Under the pieces are notes generated by a model. The model worked only from the letters and a program-made list of their open reading frames with translations, did not search any database and was not told the DNA's origin. This document shows positions 10,577 through 21,549 of a stretch of 64,000 nucleotides of DNA, one piece after another (position 1 is the first letter of the stretch; every line of letters begins with the position of its first letter). Source of the DNA: Ursus arctos (taxonomy: Eukaryota; Chordata; Mammalia; Carnivora; Ursidae); the NCBI RefSeq assembly GCF_023065955.2, contig NW_026622963.1:4099001-4163000 (forward strand). Direction: 5' to 3'. Made by a program: the position numbers and the translations under genes.

Positions 10577-10785
10577 GGGGCGTCTGGGTGGCTCAGTCGT
10601 TAAGCTCTGCCTTCGGCTGGGGGGCGTGATCCCGGGGTTCTGGGATCGAGCCCCACATCGGGCTCCTCTGCTGGGAGCCTGCTTCTTCCTCTCCCACTCC
10701 CCCTGCTTGTGTTCCCTCTCTCGCTGGCTCTCTCTTGCTGGCTGTCTCTCTCTTTGTCAAATAAATAAATAAAATCTTTAAAAAA
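10577..10785 (+). mobile_element. Young SINEC copy
   Basis: Full-length, with a partly duplicated CTCGCTGGCTGTCTCTC segment in the body. The duplication AAATTCTTTGTGTG at 10563-10576 and 10786-10799 is perfect. Confidence 0.95.
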
Positions 10786-10871
10786 AAATTCTTTGTGTGA
10801 ATAGGCTGTTTTATTTATCTGTACTATTGGTGATGGTTTAGGTGAACATGAAACATTTCTGCTGGATGTAT

Positions 10872-11064
10872 TGGGGCGCCTGGGTGGCCCAGTCAGTTAG
10901 GCGTCCGACTCCTGGTTTCAGCTCGTGTCGTGATCTCCGGGTCGTGAGCTGGAGCCCCGAGTGGCTTCCCTGCTCAGGGCAGACTTTGTTTGAGATTCTC
11001 TCTCTCCCGCTCTCTCTGTCTTCCCCCTCCCAGTTCTCTTTCTCTCAAATAAATCTTTAAAAGA
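10872..11064 (+). mobile_element. SINEC copy
   Basis: GGGGCGCCTGGGTGGCCCAG head and CAAATAAATCTTTAAAAG tail. Flanking sequences at 10851-10871 and 11065-11085 start with identical AAACATTTCTG and then diverge, consistent with an aged duplication of about 21 bp. Confidence 0.93.
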
Positions 11065-11567
11065 AAACATTTCTGTTTGATATATATACTTAAGAATTAC
11101 TGGGTCCTTATTTTCGGCTTTTCTAGATACTGACAAACGTTTTCCCCAGACATCACTCTTACCAGCAGTTTCTGGGAGTTCTCTTTGCTCCACATCTTTG
11201 TCAACACCTGCTATTATCTGATCTTTTTTCCATTTTTTTAGGCAATTCTGGAGGTAGTCTGGAATATCTTATGATTTTACCCTGCATTTCCTTAGTGACT
11301 AGTGACGTTGAATACCACTTCTGTGTTTGCTGGCCATTGGAATATGATTTATTGTGAAGTGGCTATTCATTTTCTGTCATCTTGTTCTGCTTTGTCAGGG
11401 TTTTAAATCTATTCTGGCCCCATAAAAACATCTGTTCTTGTTGAAAAGATCTTCTTACACACTGTGGTTTGCCATTTCACCATCTTTTAACTAGCAACCA
11501 CTTTCCTTCTTAATATAGTCCCATCTATCCTTTCCTCCTACGGATCAGCCCATTATTTTGGTCCTAT

Positions 11568-11702
11568 ATATATATATTTTTTTTTAAGTAAGCTCCACAG
11601 CCAGCATGGAACCCAACACCAGGCTTGAACTGATGACCCTGAGATTAAGACCTGAGTTGAGATCAGGAGTTGGGCACTTGACTGAGTGACCCAGGTGCCC
11701 CG
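11568..11702 (-). mobile_element. Older short SINEC copy
   Basis: TTTTTTTTAAGTAAGCTCCACAG tail side to GACCCAGGTGCCCC head side. The duplication TATTTTGGTCCTAT at 11554-11567 and 11703-11716 has one mismatch. Confidence 0.9.
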
Positions 11703-11735
11703 TATTTTGGTCCCATTTTGAAAAATCTTTACAGG

Positions 11736-11951
11736 GGTACCAACTGGGTGGTTTAGCCAGTTGAGTGTCTGACTCTTAGTCTCAGCGCAGGTCATGATCT
11801 CAGGGTTGTAAGATTGAGCCTCACGTGGCTCTCTACGCTCAGCGTGGAGTCTGCTTGGGATTCTCTCTCTCCTTCTCCCTCTGCCCCTCCCCCACTCTCT
11901 CTCTCTCTCTCTCTCAAATAAGTACATAAATCTTTAAAATAAAAATAAATA
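11736..11951 (+). mobile_element. SINEC copy
   Basis: ACTGGGTGGTTTAGCCAGTTGAG head, (CT)n body and AAATAAAAATAAAT tail. AAAAATCTTTACAGG is duplicated perfectly at 11721-11735 and 11952-11966. Confidence 0.93.
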
Positions 11952-12229
11952 AAAAATCTTTACAGGCTACAAGGTTGTGAAGATGTTCTCTTCTATTTCT
12001 TTCTAAAAGTGCTTTTGTTTTTTCCACTTATATTTAGTTCTGCAGTCCATTGGAATTATTTTTCATGTGTGACCTGAGATAGGGAACAAAAGTCTTTTTT
12101 CCACGTAAACATCCAATTAGCCTGGCACCGTATAGTAAAATATTTTCTCTTCCCAATGTACTGCCATGTTCCCTTTGCTATAAATGAGGTGACCAAATAA
12201 ATATCTATTTATTGGTTTATCTATGTTAG

Positions 12230-13530
12230 GATGATGTAGTTTATCATTCTATTTCTACCTTCCATTGGCTTGAAATTTATATCCTTTTTTATTATCTTAT
12301 TAGTGGTTACACCAACGATTACAAATGAATCAGTGACTTACCAAAGTCCAATATTGGTTGATAGTTTTCCCTTCTTCCCAGATAAGGTAAGGAATTTCAA
12401 CCACTTTAAGTCCATTTATCATCTTCCCCACCTAATGTGATTTTTAATATGCATTTTAATTCCGTATATATTTCAAACTTCACAAGATCTCCTCCTCCTC
12501 CTTCTTCTTTTTCTTTTTCTTCGTCTTCTTGGCAATCTGTAGTCAATTAGATTTACCTATTTTTTGCTTATTTTGTTGCTCTTCATTTCTTCCTGCATTT
12601 CTGTATTTCCATCCGATATCTTTTTCCATTTGCCTGAAGAACACCCTTTCAGGTTCCCTTTGAATCAAATCTGCTGGTGATGAGATCTCTGAATTTTTAT
12701 TTGTCTGAAAATGTTTTTACTTCATCTTCAATCTTGAAGAGTTTTTCTGTTGGGTAGAGAATTTCAGCTCTCTGATGATATCATCACATTGTATCTCAGA
12801 CTTCGTTGTTTTTTTTGAGAATTTATATGACATTCTAATTACTGCTCCTTCAAAGGAAAGCTGTCTATTTTCTTTCTTTCTTTTTTTTTTAAGATTTTAT
12901 TTATTTATTTGAGAGAGAGATCGAGCATGAGCAGGGGGGAGGGGCAGAGGAAGAGGGAGAAGCAGGCTCCCTGCTGAGCCGGAAGCCCAATGTGTGGCTT
13001 GATCCTAGGACCCTGAGATCATGACCTGAGCCGAAGGCAGACACTTAGCTGACTGAGACACACATGTGCCCCCAAAGCTGTCTATATTCTGTCTTAAGAA
13101 TTTCTTTGTGTCTGAGTTTGTGGTTTGTCTACGTGTGGTTTTTTGTTTCACATCTTCTTTGGGAGTTTGTAGAATTCTTGCATCTGTGACTTGGTATGTT
13201 TCATCAATTCTAGAATTTTCTCAGCCATTGTCTCTTCAGATAGGTTTCTGTGTGATTTCTTTCGCCTTTATGTACGGGACTCTAATTATATGTCTGTTGG
13301 AACTTCTCAGTATATTGCTTGTTTTATTTCCATATTTTATTGAATTGTGACTCTCCATGCAATCTGGATATATCTTCAGTTCTGTTTTTTTAGTATATTA
13401 ATCCTCTCCTCAGCTTTGTCTCCTCAGTCATGAATTCCATACACTGAGTTCTTATTTGTTGGTTATGGTATTTTTCATATCTAGAATTCGTATTTGGTCC
13501 TTTTTTATGGTTTCTAGTTCTTTGATGAAG
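12230..13530 (-). mobile_element. Old L1-like remnant (L1M/HAL1 type), antisense
   Basis: Reverse text such as TTTTTATTTGTCTGAAAATGTTTTTACTTCATCTTCAATCTTGAA near 12690 and TCTAGAATTCGTATTTGGTCCTTTTTTATGG near 13480 belongs to the ORF1-side region of old L1 or HAL1 elements. A SINE interrupts it at 12874. It stops at about 13530, where ERV-derived sequence begins. Confidence 0.65.
12874..13073 (-). mobile_element. SINEC copy
   Basis: Reverse, full-length with a degraded head (CTGAGACACACATGTGCCCC). The duplication of 17 bp beginning AAAGCTGTCTAT lies at 12857-12873 and 13074-13090, with one mismatch. Confidence 0.93.
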
Positions 13531-13766
13531 TTCTGAGGGAACACAGTCACAAACAGGTAGACGCTTGTCCCAAGACCGACTTTGGAACCATCTGAGGAAC
13601 GGTCGGAACCTATTTCAACATAGACAGCGCCGAGGCCGCGAACAAGTTCTCTGTTAACCAACAAAGAACTTCTTGGTTGATGGATGGACGTTCCAAGGTG
13701 AATGACAAACGGGGTGTTTGGAAGGCTGCCACTCTGGTTAAAAACAGTTGCAAACCAATCAGCTCA

Positions 13767-13983
13767 GGGAAGCCGGGGGGCTCAGTCAGTTAAGTGACAG
13801 ACTCTTGGTTTCAGCTCAGGTCATGATCTCAGGGTCCGGAGATCAAGGCCCGCCTCAGGCTCTGCTCTCAGAGAGGAGTCTGCTTGAGATTCTCTAACTC
13901 TGACTCGCTCCCCTCCCTCCCGCCCTCTCACACACTCTCTCTCCCTCTGTCTCAAATAAAGAAATAAAACAGAAAAAAAAGAG
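13767..13983 (+). mobile_element. SINEC copy inside the ERV RNase H region
   Basis: GGGAAGCCGGGGGGCTCAGTCAGTTAAG head is degraded, the CACACACTCTCTCTCC body and AAATAAAGAAATAAAAC tail are clear. Flanks AACCAATCAG at 13753 and AACAAATCAG at 13984 are a likely aged duplication. Confidence 0.88.
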
Positions 13984-14119
13984 AACAAATCAGATCAGTG
14001 GACTGATCTGTTTGCCCCTCTGTCTGAGTTTTTACTGACTCATTGGGACAGTGGTCAATGGCCTGGCCATATGACCAGGCAGAAGGGCAATGGACAACTG
14101 GCCTATTAAAAGGATGCTT

Positions 14120-14246
14120 GGGGTGCCTGGTTAGCTCAGTTGGTAGAGCACGTGACTCTTGATCTCAGGGTTGTAAGTTTGAGCCCTACATTGGGTGTAG
14201 AGATTCCTTTATAAACATTAAATCTTAAAATAAAATAAAATAAAAT
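14120..14246 (+). mobile_element. Short SINEC copy still close to tRNA-Lys
   Basis: GCCTGGTTAGCTCAGTTGGTAGAGCA (A box) and GGTTGTAAGTTTGAGCCC (B box), with ACTCTTGATCTC in the place of the Lys-CTT anticodon arm. The tail is (AAAAT)n. It cannot be a tRNA gene because the acceptor stem and T arm no longer pair and it has a SINE tail. Confidence 0.9.
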
Positions 14247-14297
14247 CAAGGGATACCCATTTGGGGCACAGCCCTATGGAAGCCACCATGAGAATTT

Positions 14298-14491
14298 TTT
14301 TTTTTTAAGATTTCATTTATTTTTGCAAGAGAGAGAGAGGCAGGGGACACAAGCGGGGTGGGGGAAGGGGACAGAGGGAGAAACAGACTCCCCACTGAGC
14401 AGGGAGCTCAACGTGGGACTCAATCCCAGGACCCTGGAATCATGACCTGAGCCAAAGGCAGACGCTTAACCGACTGAGCCACCCAGGCGCC
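14298..14491 (-). mobile_element. SINEC copy inside the ERV
   Basis: Reverse, full-length. The duplication CCACCATGAGAATTT at 14283-14297 and 14492-14506 has one mismatch and duplicates ERV sequence just after IWGTALWK. Confidence 0.94.
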
Positions 14492-16769
14492 CCACCATGG
14501 GAATTTGAAGGGTGCATTAAAGTAGAATATGTCAGTGTCCATCTTATTCGTGCTGGGTCATAATTTATAAAGGTGGCTTAGTGATGACCCTTGGAGGCTA
14601 ACGCCACTGAAAGATTTTCATTACTTACATTTCCTGAGAGGGGGTGTGTTACACCACACAGGGCTATGTGAAGAAGCATGAGTGCAGGTCAGGGGGCAGA
14701 GAGGAAGGAGGGGAAAGCAGAGGCCACAGCCTTAATTAGAGGTCCCACGGGGAAGGCGAGGCAGGGCAGGGTGACTGGCTTCAGGATGGCCAGTTTAAAC
14801 AGTTCAGATGAGCTTCAGGGTCCAGGGGCTGTCCCTAGTTGTCTGGTCCCCGGCCCTGGGTGGTTCAGGGTGGGGGACGTTGGTGTGGCATGTCAGAGTG
14901 AGATAAGGAGGGGTTCAGATTATGGGCTCCAGGTCACAGGCGAGATGTAAACAATTGAGGCTGTCAGTGTGGCCCTGAGATTAATGGGTGCCAAGAAAGA
15001 CAAATACGGAGTCTAAGAAAACACAGTTCGAACACCATTAGAAGAACTTCCTCTCGGGATCAGAAGGCCACTGGGGCCACGGAGTAGATATCCTGGCGTG
15101 CTCAAGTGAGGCAGCCACGTGGGTCCGTGAAATAAATGGACACGGGAGGCTGCAACCATGCAGATACGGGCGGAATTTCTACGTATTCCTCTTGTTCCCT
15201 CCGAGGTGCAGAACGCCAGTAAGAACCGTTCCGTCTGCCAACAAGAGAGACAGAGCCTGCAGATGGCTGTGGGGAAGATTTCCTGGGGAGAAGGCCCTGA
15301 ACATAGCTGCCAATGGGACTGATGCTGGTGGCACCGGGAGGCTGCAAACGGGTCCTGGCAAGAGCGAACACTCCCTCTGGCTGGGCTTTGCATCCGCAGC
15401 TCGGAGTGCTGCAGAAAAACTGGAACCGAAGACGCTCCACCAGTCTGGACCCAAGTTACATTTCTTCAGACCAAGGAACATGCTTTTCAGCCCACCATGT
15501 CCAAAAATGGGCAGACAGATCTCCTCCTCAGAGTCATGGTTTGATAGGGAATTGGAACGGGCGACTAGAACAGCGGGTGTCTAACATGGGAGGAGACATC
15601 GGCTGGAAGAGGGGCTTGATGCTTGTGTGAGTGTGTGCTCATACTCAACACAGGGACACCAAGGTAGGGTCCCCACGAGATGGATTCCCCTGTCCTTTCA
15701 GTGGAATTGGGGAATGGGGGCGGGGAGCGGATCCCCATATCACTATGCAATTCTTCCCACGGGGAAAGATGTTGATACGACTATACTTCTCTTTTCTTTC
15801 CCACATCACATCAACTGTCAACTTCTTTTTCCTACCTGATGCAGTGGTCCCAGGAGTGTGGGGCTGCAATTCCAAGTGCCAGAGGCGTGGACGTTTCCTA
15901 AGAAGGAAACTGTACCTATACTATTAACTTTTACGTTAGAATTCCCAAGAGTCTGATGGGTGCTTTCATCCTGTCCGGCAAAATTAGGGTTAACAGTGAA
16001 TGCAACCATATTGCACAGTGGTGGAAATAGCCCACTGGTTCTCTTCGCATGTAACCCTGTCCCAGATGAAGGAGAGTGAACAGAATGGGAGGCACTTGCC
16101 AGACTAGCACTGTTGCCTGTGGCCTAGACCAGCTCAGTGGCCGAGCCCAATATCCCTTCCAAAGGTGGAAAGACTTGGGTGTACATGGAAAGAGGAATTC
16201 GTAGCTGAGGGCAAAGGAATGAATGAATGTGTTATCCAAAGAGGGAAATCCAGGATTACATTAACACCTCGAAAGAGGCTCAGAACAGGAGACACACCAT
16301 CGACTCTTAGCTGGATTATACCAGATGCCTGAAAAGGGGGAGCCAATATGGCTGAGACCACTCTTACTTTTGGAACCTGACAAGATCAAATGGAAACTGC
16401 CAAACCTGAGTGATATGGCCTTGGGACACATTTTGGTCATATGATATGATTACGGACTGGACTAATGATCAGAACCTGAAGGGGACTCTAGTGATATGCC
16501 GATGTCTTTTTACTCTTATTTTTCTGGTTACATCTACCATAGTGTGATAACGATATGACATTGCCATTGTTGGCAAAATTATAATACTGATCTTGACAGT
16601 CAGAAGTATTGGGAAATTGAGTTAATAGCCTCTCATGCCTATCCCACAATGGCTCCTCCAAATGTGAGATATAATCATGGCGGACTATTGTTTTGTATAT
16701 AACAAATGTAGATACTGGATTGATCATTTTGTGGCAAGGGAACCATGGCCAAAGACCCAGGAGTGCCCC

Positions 16770-17515
16770 GAGTTTGTAAGAAACAATATGCCGGTTGTTT
16801 GTTCTGGGTTCCTGGAACAGAGCTTCTAAACCCTTGGAATTTCCTAGGTGATCAGAATGTCTTTGTTGTTCATGAACCCCTTGGATCACACCTGAGTTTA
16901 TGCTAGTGAGCCGACTCCTGCTGAGCGCTTCCATAGCTTTGGACAGGGGCTGACTTGAGCTGTGATGTCGGCCTGACCTCCCAACCTCCAGGGAGAGGAT
17001 GGGGCCTTCAGATTGATGGCTAGTGATTCAGTGAGCATGCCCAACAAAACCTCGAGACACTGAAGCTCTGTGGGGCATCCTGGTTGGTGAACACACTGAT
17101 GTGTTGGGAGAGTGAAATGCGCTGATGCCACAGGGAGAGGGCACGGAAGCACGGTGTTGGGAACTTCCCAATCCTTGCCTTCTGTGTCTTTTCACTGGTT
17201 GCTCTTTTATAATAAAACTGCAATCATAGGTATAGTGCTTTCCCTAGTTCTATGGAAATATTAAATCTGGGACACCTGGCTGGCTCAGTCGTTGGAGAAT
17301 GCAACTCTTGATCTCGGGGTCATGAGTTCAAGCCCCACGTTGGGTGTTGAGATTATTTAAAAATAAAAGCTTAAAAAGAAAAGTACAGAAAAGAAGAGAA
17401 AAGAAAAATGGAACCTAAGGGAGTCATGGGAACCCTTGAATACATAGTCAGGTGGTCAGAAATGCGGGTGGCCTGGGGACCCCCAGAGTGTGGCTGGTGT
17501 CTGAAGTGGACTTCA
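16770..17515 (+). mobile_element. LTR-like 3' end of the ERV remnant, split by a SINE
   Basis: CCTTGGAATTTCCTAGGTGATCAGAATGTCTTTG, a long CT-poor middle and TGCTCTTTTATAATAAAACTGC with AATAAA at 17211-17216 fit an LTR with its polyadenylation signal. After the SINE it resumes with GGAGTCATGGGAACCCTTGAATACATAGTCAGGTGG. The exact borders are uncertain and I do not name the LTR family. Confidence 0.55.
17269..17407 (+). mobile_element. Short SINEC copy inside the LTR
   Basis: GGGACACCTGGCTGGCTCAGTCGTTGG head, TTCAAGCCCCACGTTGGGTG B-box region and an A-rich tail grown to (GAAAA)n. Confidence 0.9.
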
Positions 17516-17829
17516 ATGTGAATTCCAGGCAGTCATCATCTGAACAGACTCCAGTTTTTATCCCCAGCCCCAAAAGGCTGTTAGATACTGCACTCAGCTT
17601 CTCCACCTCTCAACTCCCTCTTGTGGACTCAGCTGATACCCACTATGGAAAGGCAAACTCCAGATTTCCTTTTTCTGAATTTCGACCCTGTGATTTTTTT
17701 ATTGCCTCATTAGATCTTCAGTCCTCCAATCAGATGTATTTCATATTCTGTCCAGATTTCCAAATTATCCTGTTTGGTTGGCATTTTCCAGTCTACCATC
17801 AATGGAAACATAAATCCCTCTTTCCATCG
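17516..17829. other. No recognisable feature
   Basis: A plus-strand open frame of 131 codons (17452-17847) crosses the LTR border and this stretch. It has no recognised domain, so I regard it as chance. Confidence 0.4.
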
Positions 17830-18855
17830 ATTTTTTTTCCATTGTAGCGAAATATACATTGACATGCGATTTATCATTTAAGCCATTGTAATGTGTACAA
17901 TTCAGTAGCGTTCAGTACATTTCAATGTCGTACGGCCATCCACTCTCTAGTTCCAGAACATTTTCATCTTCCCCAAGAGGACGCCCACATCCATCAAACA
18001 GCCGCTCCCCATGCTCCCTCCCCCAGCTCCGGGCAACCACTCAGCTACTCTCTGTCTCTATGGATTTGCCTGTTCTGGACATTTTATATAAATGGAATCT
18101 ACAGTACGCTGCCTTCTGTGTCTGGTATCTATCACCGAGCGTGCTTTCAAGGTCATAGATTTTAATATATGGTGTTTTCTTTATTTTCTAAATATTCTAC
18201 TGTTACTGTTTTGATTTCTTCTTTGATTCAGAAATCTTAAGAGATGATTTTATTTTTGTTCTGTTTTTATCACTCATTTCCAGTTTCGATGCACTATAGT
18301 CGAGGGATGTCACTGATTCTATTTCCATTGGTTTTTGTTTTTAAGATTTTGTTTTTTTAAGTAAGCTCTACCCCCGATGTGGGGCTTGAACTCACAATCC
18401 CGAGATCAAGAACTGCATTCTCTACTGACTGAGCCAGCCAGGGCCCCCTCCATTTTTTGGCAAATCATTCTAAGGCCTATTGTACTCTCAAATTGTATAA
18501 ATGTCTCATGGAGGCTTGAAAATAAGATGGAGTCTCTAGCTTCAGACTGTATATAGAGAGCTATATGTGCTTTATTTACCTATTTACCTGTCTAGCCAAT
18601 TAGATAGCTACCTATTATCAGTGTTATTAAAGCTGTTATTCAGAATGTCAGAGTCGTAACTTTTTGTCTATGTGGTTTGTCAAGGTCTGAGAGAAGTGAG
18701 TGAAGACATCTTATTATAATTCTATTCCTGTATTTATTTCAGAATTGTATTATATTAATGAGTCCTTATAATTTTTATATTTTTACTTTATATATTTTGA
18801 TGCTATTATTTGTTATAATGTTTATTGGCTTGAATTCACTCGGTTAATTATTATT
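17830..18855 (-). mobile_element. LINE-1 remnant, antisense (3' UTR and beyond)
   Basis: TTTAAGCCATTGTAATGTGTACAATTCAGTAGCG, CCGGGCAACCACTCAGCTACTCTCTGTCTCTATGG and TTATATAAATGGAATCTACAGTA are classic reverse L1 3' UTR text (17850-18160). From 18165 to 18850 more diverged reverse L1 text follows, interrupted by a SINE. Confidence 0.7.
18341..18447 (-). mobile_element. Older short SINEC copy
   Basis: TTAAGATTTTGTTTTTTTAAGTAAGCTCTACCCCCGATGTGGGGCTTGAACTC through GACTGAGCCAGCCAGGGCCCC. Confidence 0.9.
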
Positions 18856-19245
18856 TTAATTTAAATTCTAGTTAGTTGGCATACGTACAGTTTCATACTG
18901 GTTTCAGGAGCAGAGTTCAGTGGTTCATCATTTACATACAACACCCAGAGCTCATCACAACAAGTGCCCTCCTTAATTCCCATCAGCCATCTCTTCCACC
19001 CCCCACCCACCTCCCTCCATCAAGCCTCAGTTTGTTCTCTAAGAGTCTCTCATGATTTGTTTCCCTCTCTCGCTTTTTCCCCTCTCTCAAATGTTCATCC
19101 ATTTTGTTTCTGAAATTCCGCATATGAGTGAAATCATATGGTATTTATCTTTCTCTGACTGACTGACTTCGCTTGGGCATAATACCCGCTAGTTCCATCT
19201 ACACTGTTGCCAATGGCAAGACTTCATTCTTTTTGATGTCAGTGT
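18856..19245 (-). mobile_element. Carnivore-type LINE-1 3' UTR, 5'-truncated
   Basis: TAGTTAGTTGGCATACGTACAG, CACCCAGAGCTCATCACAACAAGTGCCCTCC and GAGTGAAATCATATGGTATTTATCTTTCTCTGACTGACTGAC follow the antisense of the carnivore (dog/cat-type) L1 3' end. The copy ends abruptly near 19245, giving a short dead-on-arrival insertion in the older L1. Confidence 0.8.
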
Positions 19246-19690
19246 GTTATTCTTAAGAGAACTCTTGGTACTTCTTGTTTGTGTTTACCTGCAATATGTT
19301 AGTTCCTGCGTTAATTTCAGCCTTTCCTGTTCTTTTGTTTTAAGCCTCTGTCTTGTTGATAACATGTAACTGGCTTTCATTTTCTTGTGAAAAATGAGAT
19401 TATATTAGTTTTATTCATCCCTGTAGCAGATAGATTTATTCTACTTCTGGAATATTTATGCTTCTGTGTGGTCTGTTTCTGTTTGTTGCTTTCGGGCAAT
19501 TTGGAAGGTAGTCAGTCCGTTTTTAGTTCTCCTGGTAGTTATCACTGTCTTTTTAAATACATTTAACCAGTATTTCTCCATTTATCATTTTCAGAAAAGA
19601 AACAATGTCATTTTCTCTCTCCTAAGAAAAATAAGGACATCAGTGATTTAAACAATTTCCCTTGCAGCTGCTGTGGCAATGGTCTGGCGA
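19246..19690 (-). mobile_element. Probable continuation of the older antisense L1
   Basis: T-rich plus strand with wording similar to reverse L1 (TTTGTTTTAAGCCTCTGTCTTGTTGATAACATG). The match is weak. Confidence 0.4.
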
Positions 19691-20276
19691 TTCTTCAAAA
19701 AATTAAATTAATAATTATCATAGGATCCAGTAATCCCAATTCTGGGTATATATCAAAAAAAAGTGAGTGAAAGCAGGGGTTTGAACACCCGTTTTCATAG
19801 CAGCATTATCCACAGTAGCCAAATGATAGAGGCAACCCAAGTGTCCATCAACAGTTGAATAAATAAGCAAAATGTGGGACATACATAGAATAGAATATTC
19901 TTCAGCCTCAAAACTGAAGGAAATTCTGAGACACACCGCAACATGGATAAACCTTGAAGACATTATGCTAAATGAAAGTCAGAAAGGATACACACTGTAG
20001 GATTCCTCTTATAGGAGATTCCTAAAGGAGTCAAGTACACAGAGACGGAGAGTAGAGTGGTGGTTGCCAGGGCTGGGAGGAGGCAGCATGGGGAACTACT
20101 GTTTAATGGGTATAAAGCTTCAGCTGGGGAAGATGAAAAGGTTCTGTGGATGGATGGTGGTGACGGTCGCACAGCAACGTGAATGCACTTAATGCCACGG
20201 AACTGTACATTTAAAAACGGTTACAATGGTAAATTTTATGTTATGTATATTTTACCACAATAAAAACAAATAAACA
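19690..20276 (+). mobile_element. LINE-1 3' end, sense (ORF2 C-terminus and 3' UTR)
   Basis: CATAGCAGCATTATCCACAGTAGCC, CAACCCAAGTGTCCATCAACAG and CAACATGGATAAACCTTGAAGACATTATGC are ORF2 text. GGTAAATTTTATGTTATGTATATTTTACCACAATAAAAAC is the 3' UTR end with its poly(A) signal. A SINE follows directly at the L1 tail. Confidence 0.88.
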
Positions 20277-20510
20277 GGGTGCCTGGGTGACTCAGTTGGT
20301 TAAGCATCTGCCTTTGGCTTAGCTCATGCTTCCAGGGTCCTGGGATCGAGTCCTGCATCGGGCTCCCTGCTCAGCAGGGAGTCTGCTTCTCCCTCTCCCT
20401 CTGCCCCTTCCCCTTACCTGTGCACTTGTGCGTGCTCTCTCTCTCTCTCACTCACAAAAATAAATAAAATCTTTAAAAAACAAACAGACAGACAGACAAA
20501 CAAACGTCCA
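20277..20510 (+). mobile_element. SINEC copy with (CAGA)n/(CAAA)n tail
   Basis: GGGTGCCTGGGTGACTCAGTTGG head, CTCTCTCTCTCTC body, AAATAAAATCTTT then ACAAACAGACAGACAGACAAAC as an expanded tail. Confidence 0.93.
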
Positions 20511-20900
20511 TCTCTTTTTCTTCTATTCCCTCCCATCTCCTTTGTTATGAAAATTTTGGGACTTTTTCCCCTCCCATAACCTATTCTCAACAACAGTAAA
20601 CAACAACAAAACATTTTGTAGGGTGGGTTTTATTTTTAAACGCTAACAATTGTATTATTTTCCTGGTCAACATAATCATTGCAGCTATAAATGTATAATT
20701 GCACGTTTAAATAAATATAATGCTTACCATAAGTCTTTTTATACCTCAGTTTCTTCCTATGTAAATTCTTAATTTGGATTCAGCTTTTGGTTGTTTTTTT
20801 CATGTCTTCGAATAGAGTGATAGATTTCCTGTTGATAGAATGAATGAAAAGAATGTTACTTCTTGTGTGACATCTTTGGAGGGGGGCCCTTCCAGCCTGG
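20511..20900. other. AT-rich, no confident feature
   Basis: Possibly a very old LINE, but I find no phrase I can defend. Confidence 0.35.
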
Positions 20901-20904
20901 GGAT

Positions 20905-21050
20905 GGGACAGCTCCCTGCCTTTGTTAGCTCTGGGGGGTAGCCCTGTCCCCTTTGGCTTCCCTCAACTCTTGCCTAAACCTTGTCAATTGTCTCTTCATT
21001 GAATTCCTCTCAGTTACCCTTCTGGGACTGTGGGCCTCTCCTCCATGCAC
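20905..21050 (+). repeat. LTR-like fragment, low confidence
   Basis: CTGCCTTTGTTAGCTCTGGGGGGTAGCCCTGTCCCC and CTTGTCAATTGTCTCTTCATTGAATTC resemble a dispersed mammalian LTR. The family is not assigned. Confidence 0.35.
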
Positions 21051-21549
21051 CCCTTCCCTCCCATCCCCTTTCTCACTCTCTCTCTCTCCTCCCCCCTCCC
21101 TATTCTTTCTTCTTCTTTTTGTCCTCTCCCGTTTGGCACTAGGTGACAGGCGGTATGTAGGTTAGCATATCACACTCCTCATCTGGTCTGTGGTTGCCCT
21201 CATCCCTGGGTGGTCAGGAACAGCGTATTCCTTCTTTCTGAACGGCTCCGTATTCTGGCTGATTTTCAGAATGTGCAGTCTATCTCCCAGCCTCTCAGAA
21301 GCCCCACCCTGGCCAGAAGTCAGACAGGCTCACAGTCGTGTCCTCTGCTTTCTTCCTTATAGACAACCCGCTCTGTTTACTAGTCTGACATCTTGGGAGG
21401 GTGTGTGAGACCAAATCTGTTACGTCAGTGTCTAGATGGAGCATTGGCTAGTTCAGGCCAAGACATTATGAGTTGCGTTTTTATTGCTTTCCCAGTCCTT
21501 GTGTGCAGCTTTTATTGTGCTGGGAGTTTAAAATGTAATAAACAAGGAG
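21051..21549. other. Single-copy-looking sequence
   Basis: CT-rich at 21060-21130, otherwise no repeat or open frame with recognisable content. Confidence 0.4.

Larger units (their letters stand above)
11076..12230 (-). mobile_element. LINE-1 remnant, antisense, split by two SINEs
   Basis: Reverse ORF2 text such as TCTTTGCTCCACATCTTTGTCAACACCTG near 11180 and CATTTCCTTAGTGACTAGTGACGTTGA near 11290, continuing after the SINEs at 11970-12230. It is strongly diverged and has no usable frame. Confidence 0.75.
13531..16770 (+). mobile_element. ERV-L-like provirus remnant, 3' pol region
   Basis: Endogenous-retrovirus internal sequence, degraded by stops and frameshifts. An RNase H-type frame shows SWLMDGRSKVN at 13671-13703, keeping the aspartate of the TDGS-like motif. 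It continues after a SINE with VVNGLAI at 14051-14071, then a stop, then MDNWPIKRM at 14090, and after another SINE IWGTALWK at 14259-14282. An integrase frame (open from 15313 to 15630) shows SDQGT at 15466-15480 and LIGNWNG at 15541, where a glycine stands in the place I expect for the catalytic glutamate. RNase H and integrase would act in replication and insertion. This copy cannot make either. The 5' half of the provirus is absent. Confidence 0.65.

Noticed and set aside
14120..14200. Possible tRNA-Lys gene
   Set aside because: The boxes are present but the stems do not pair fully, and an (AAAAT)n SINE tail follows.
15966..16310. dUTPase-like tail of the ERV pol region
   Set aside because: Frames here are too broken for me to show a domain, so I leave it as undefined internal ERV sequence.
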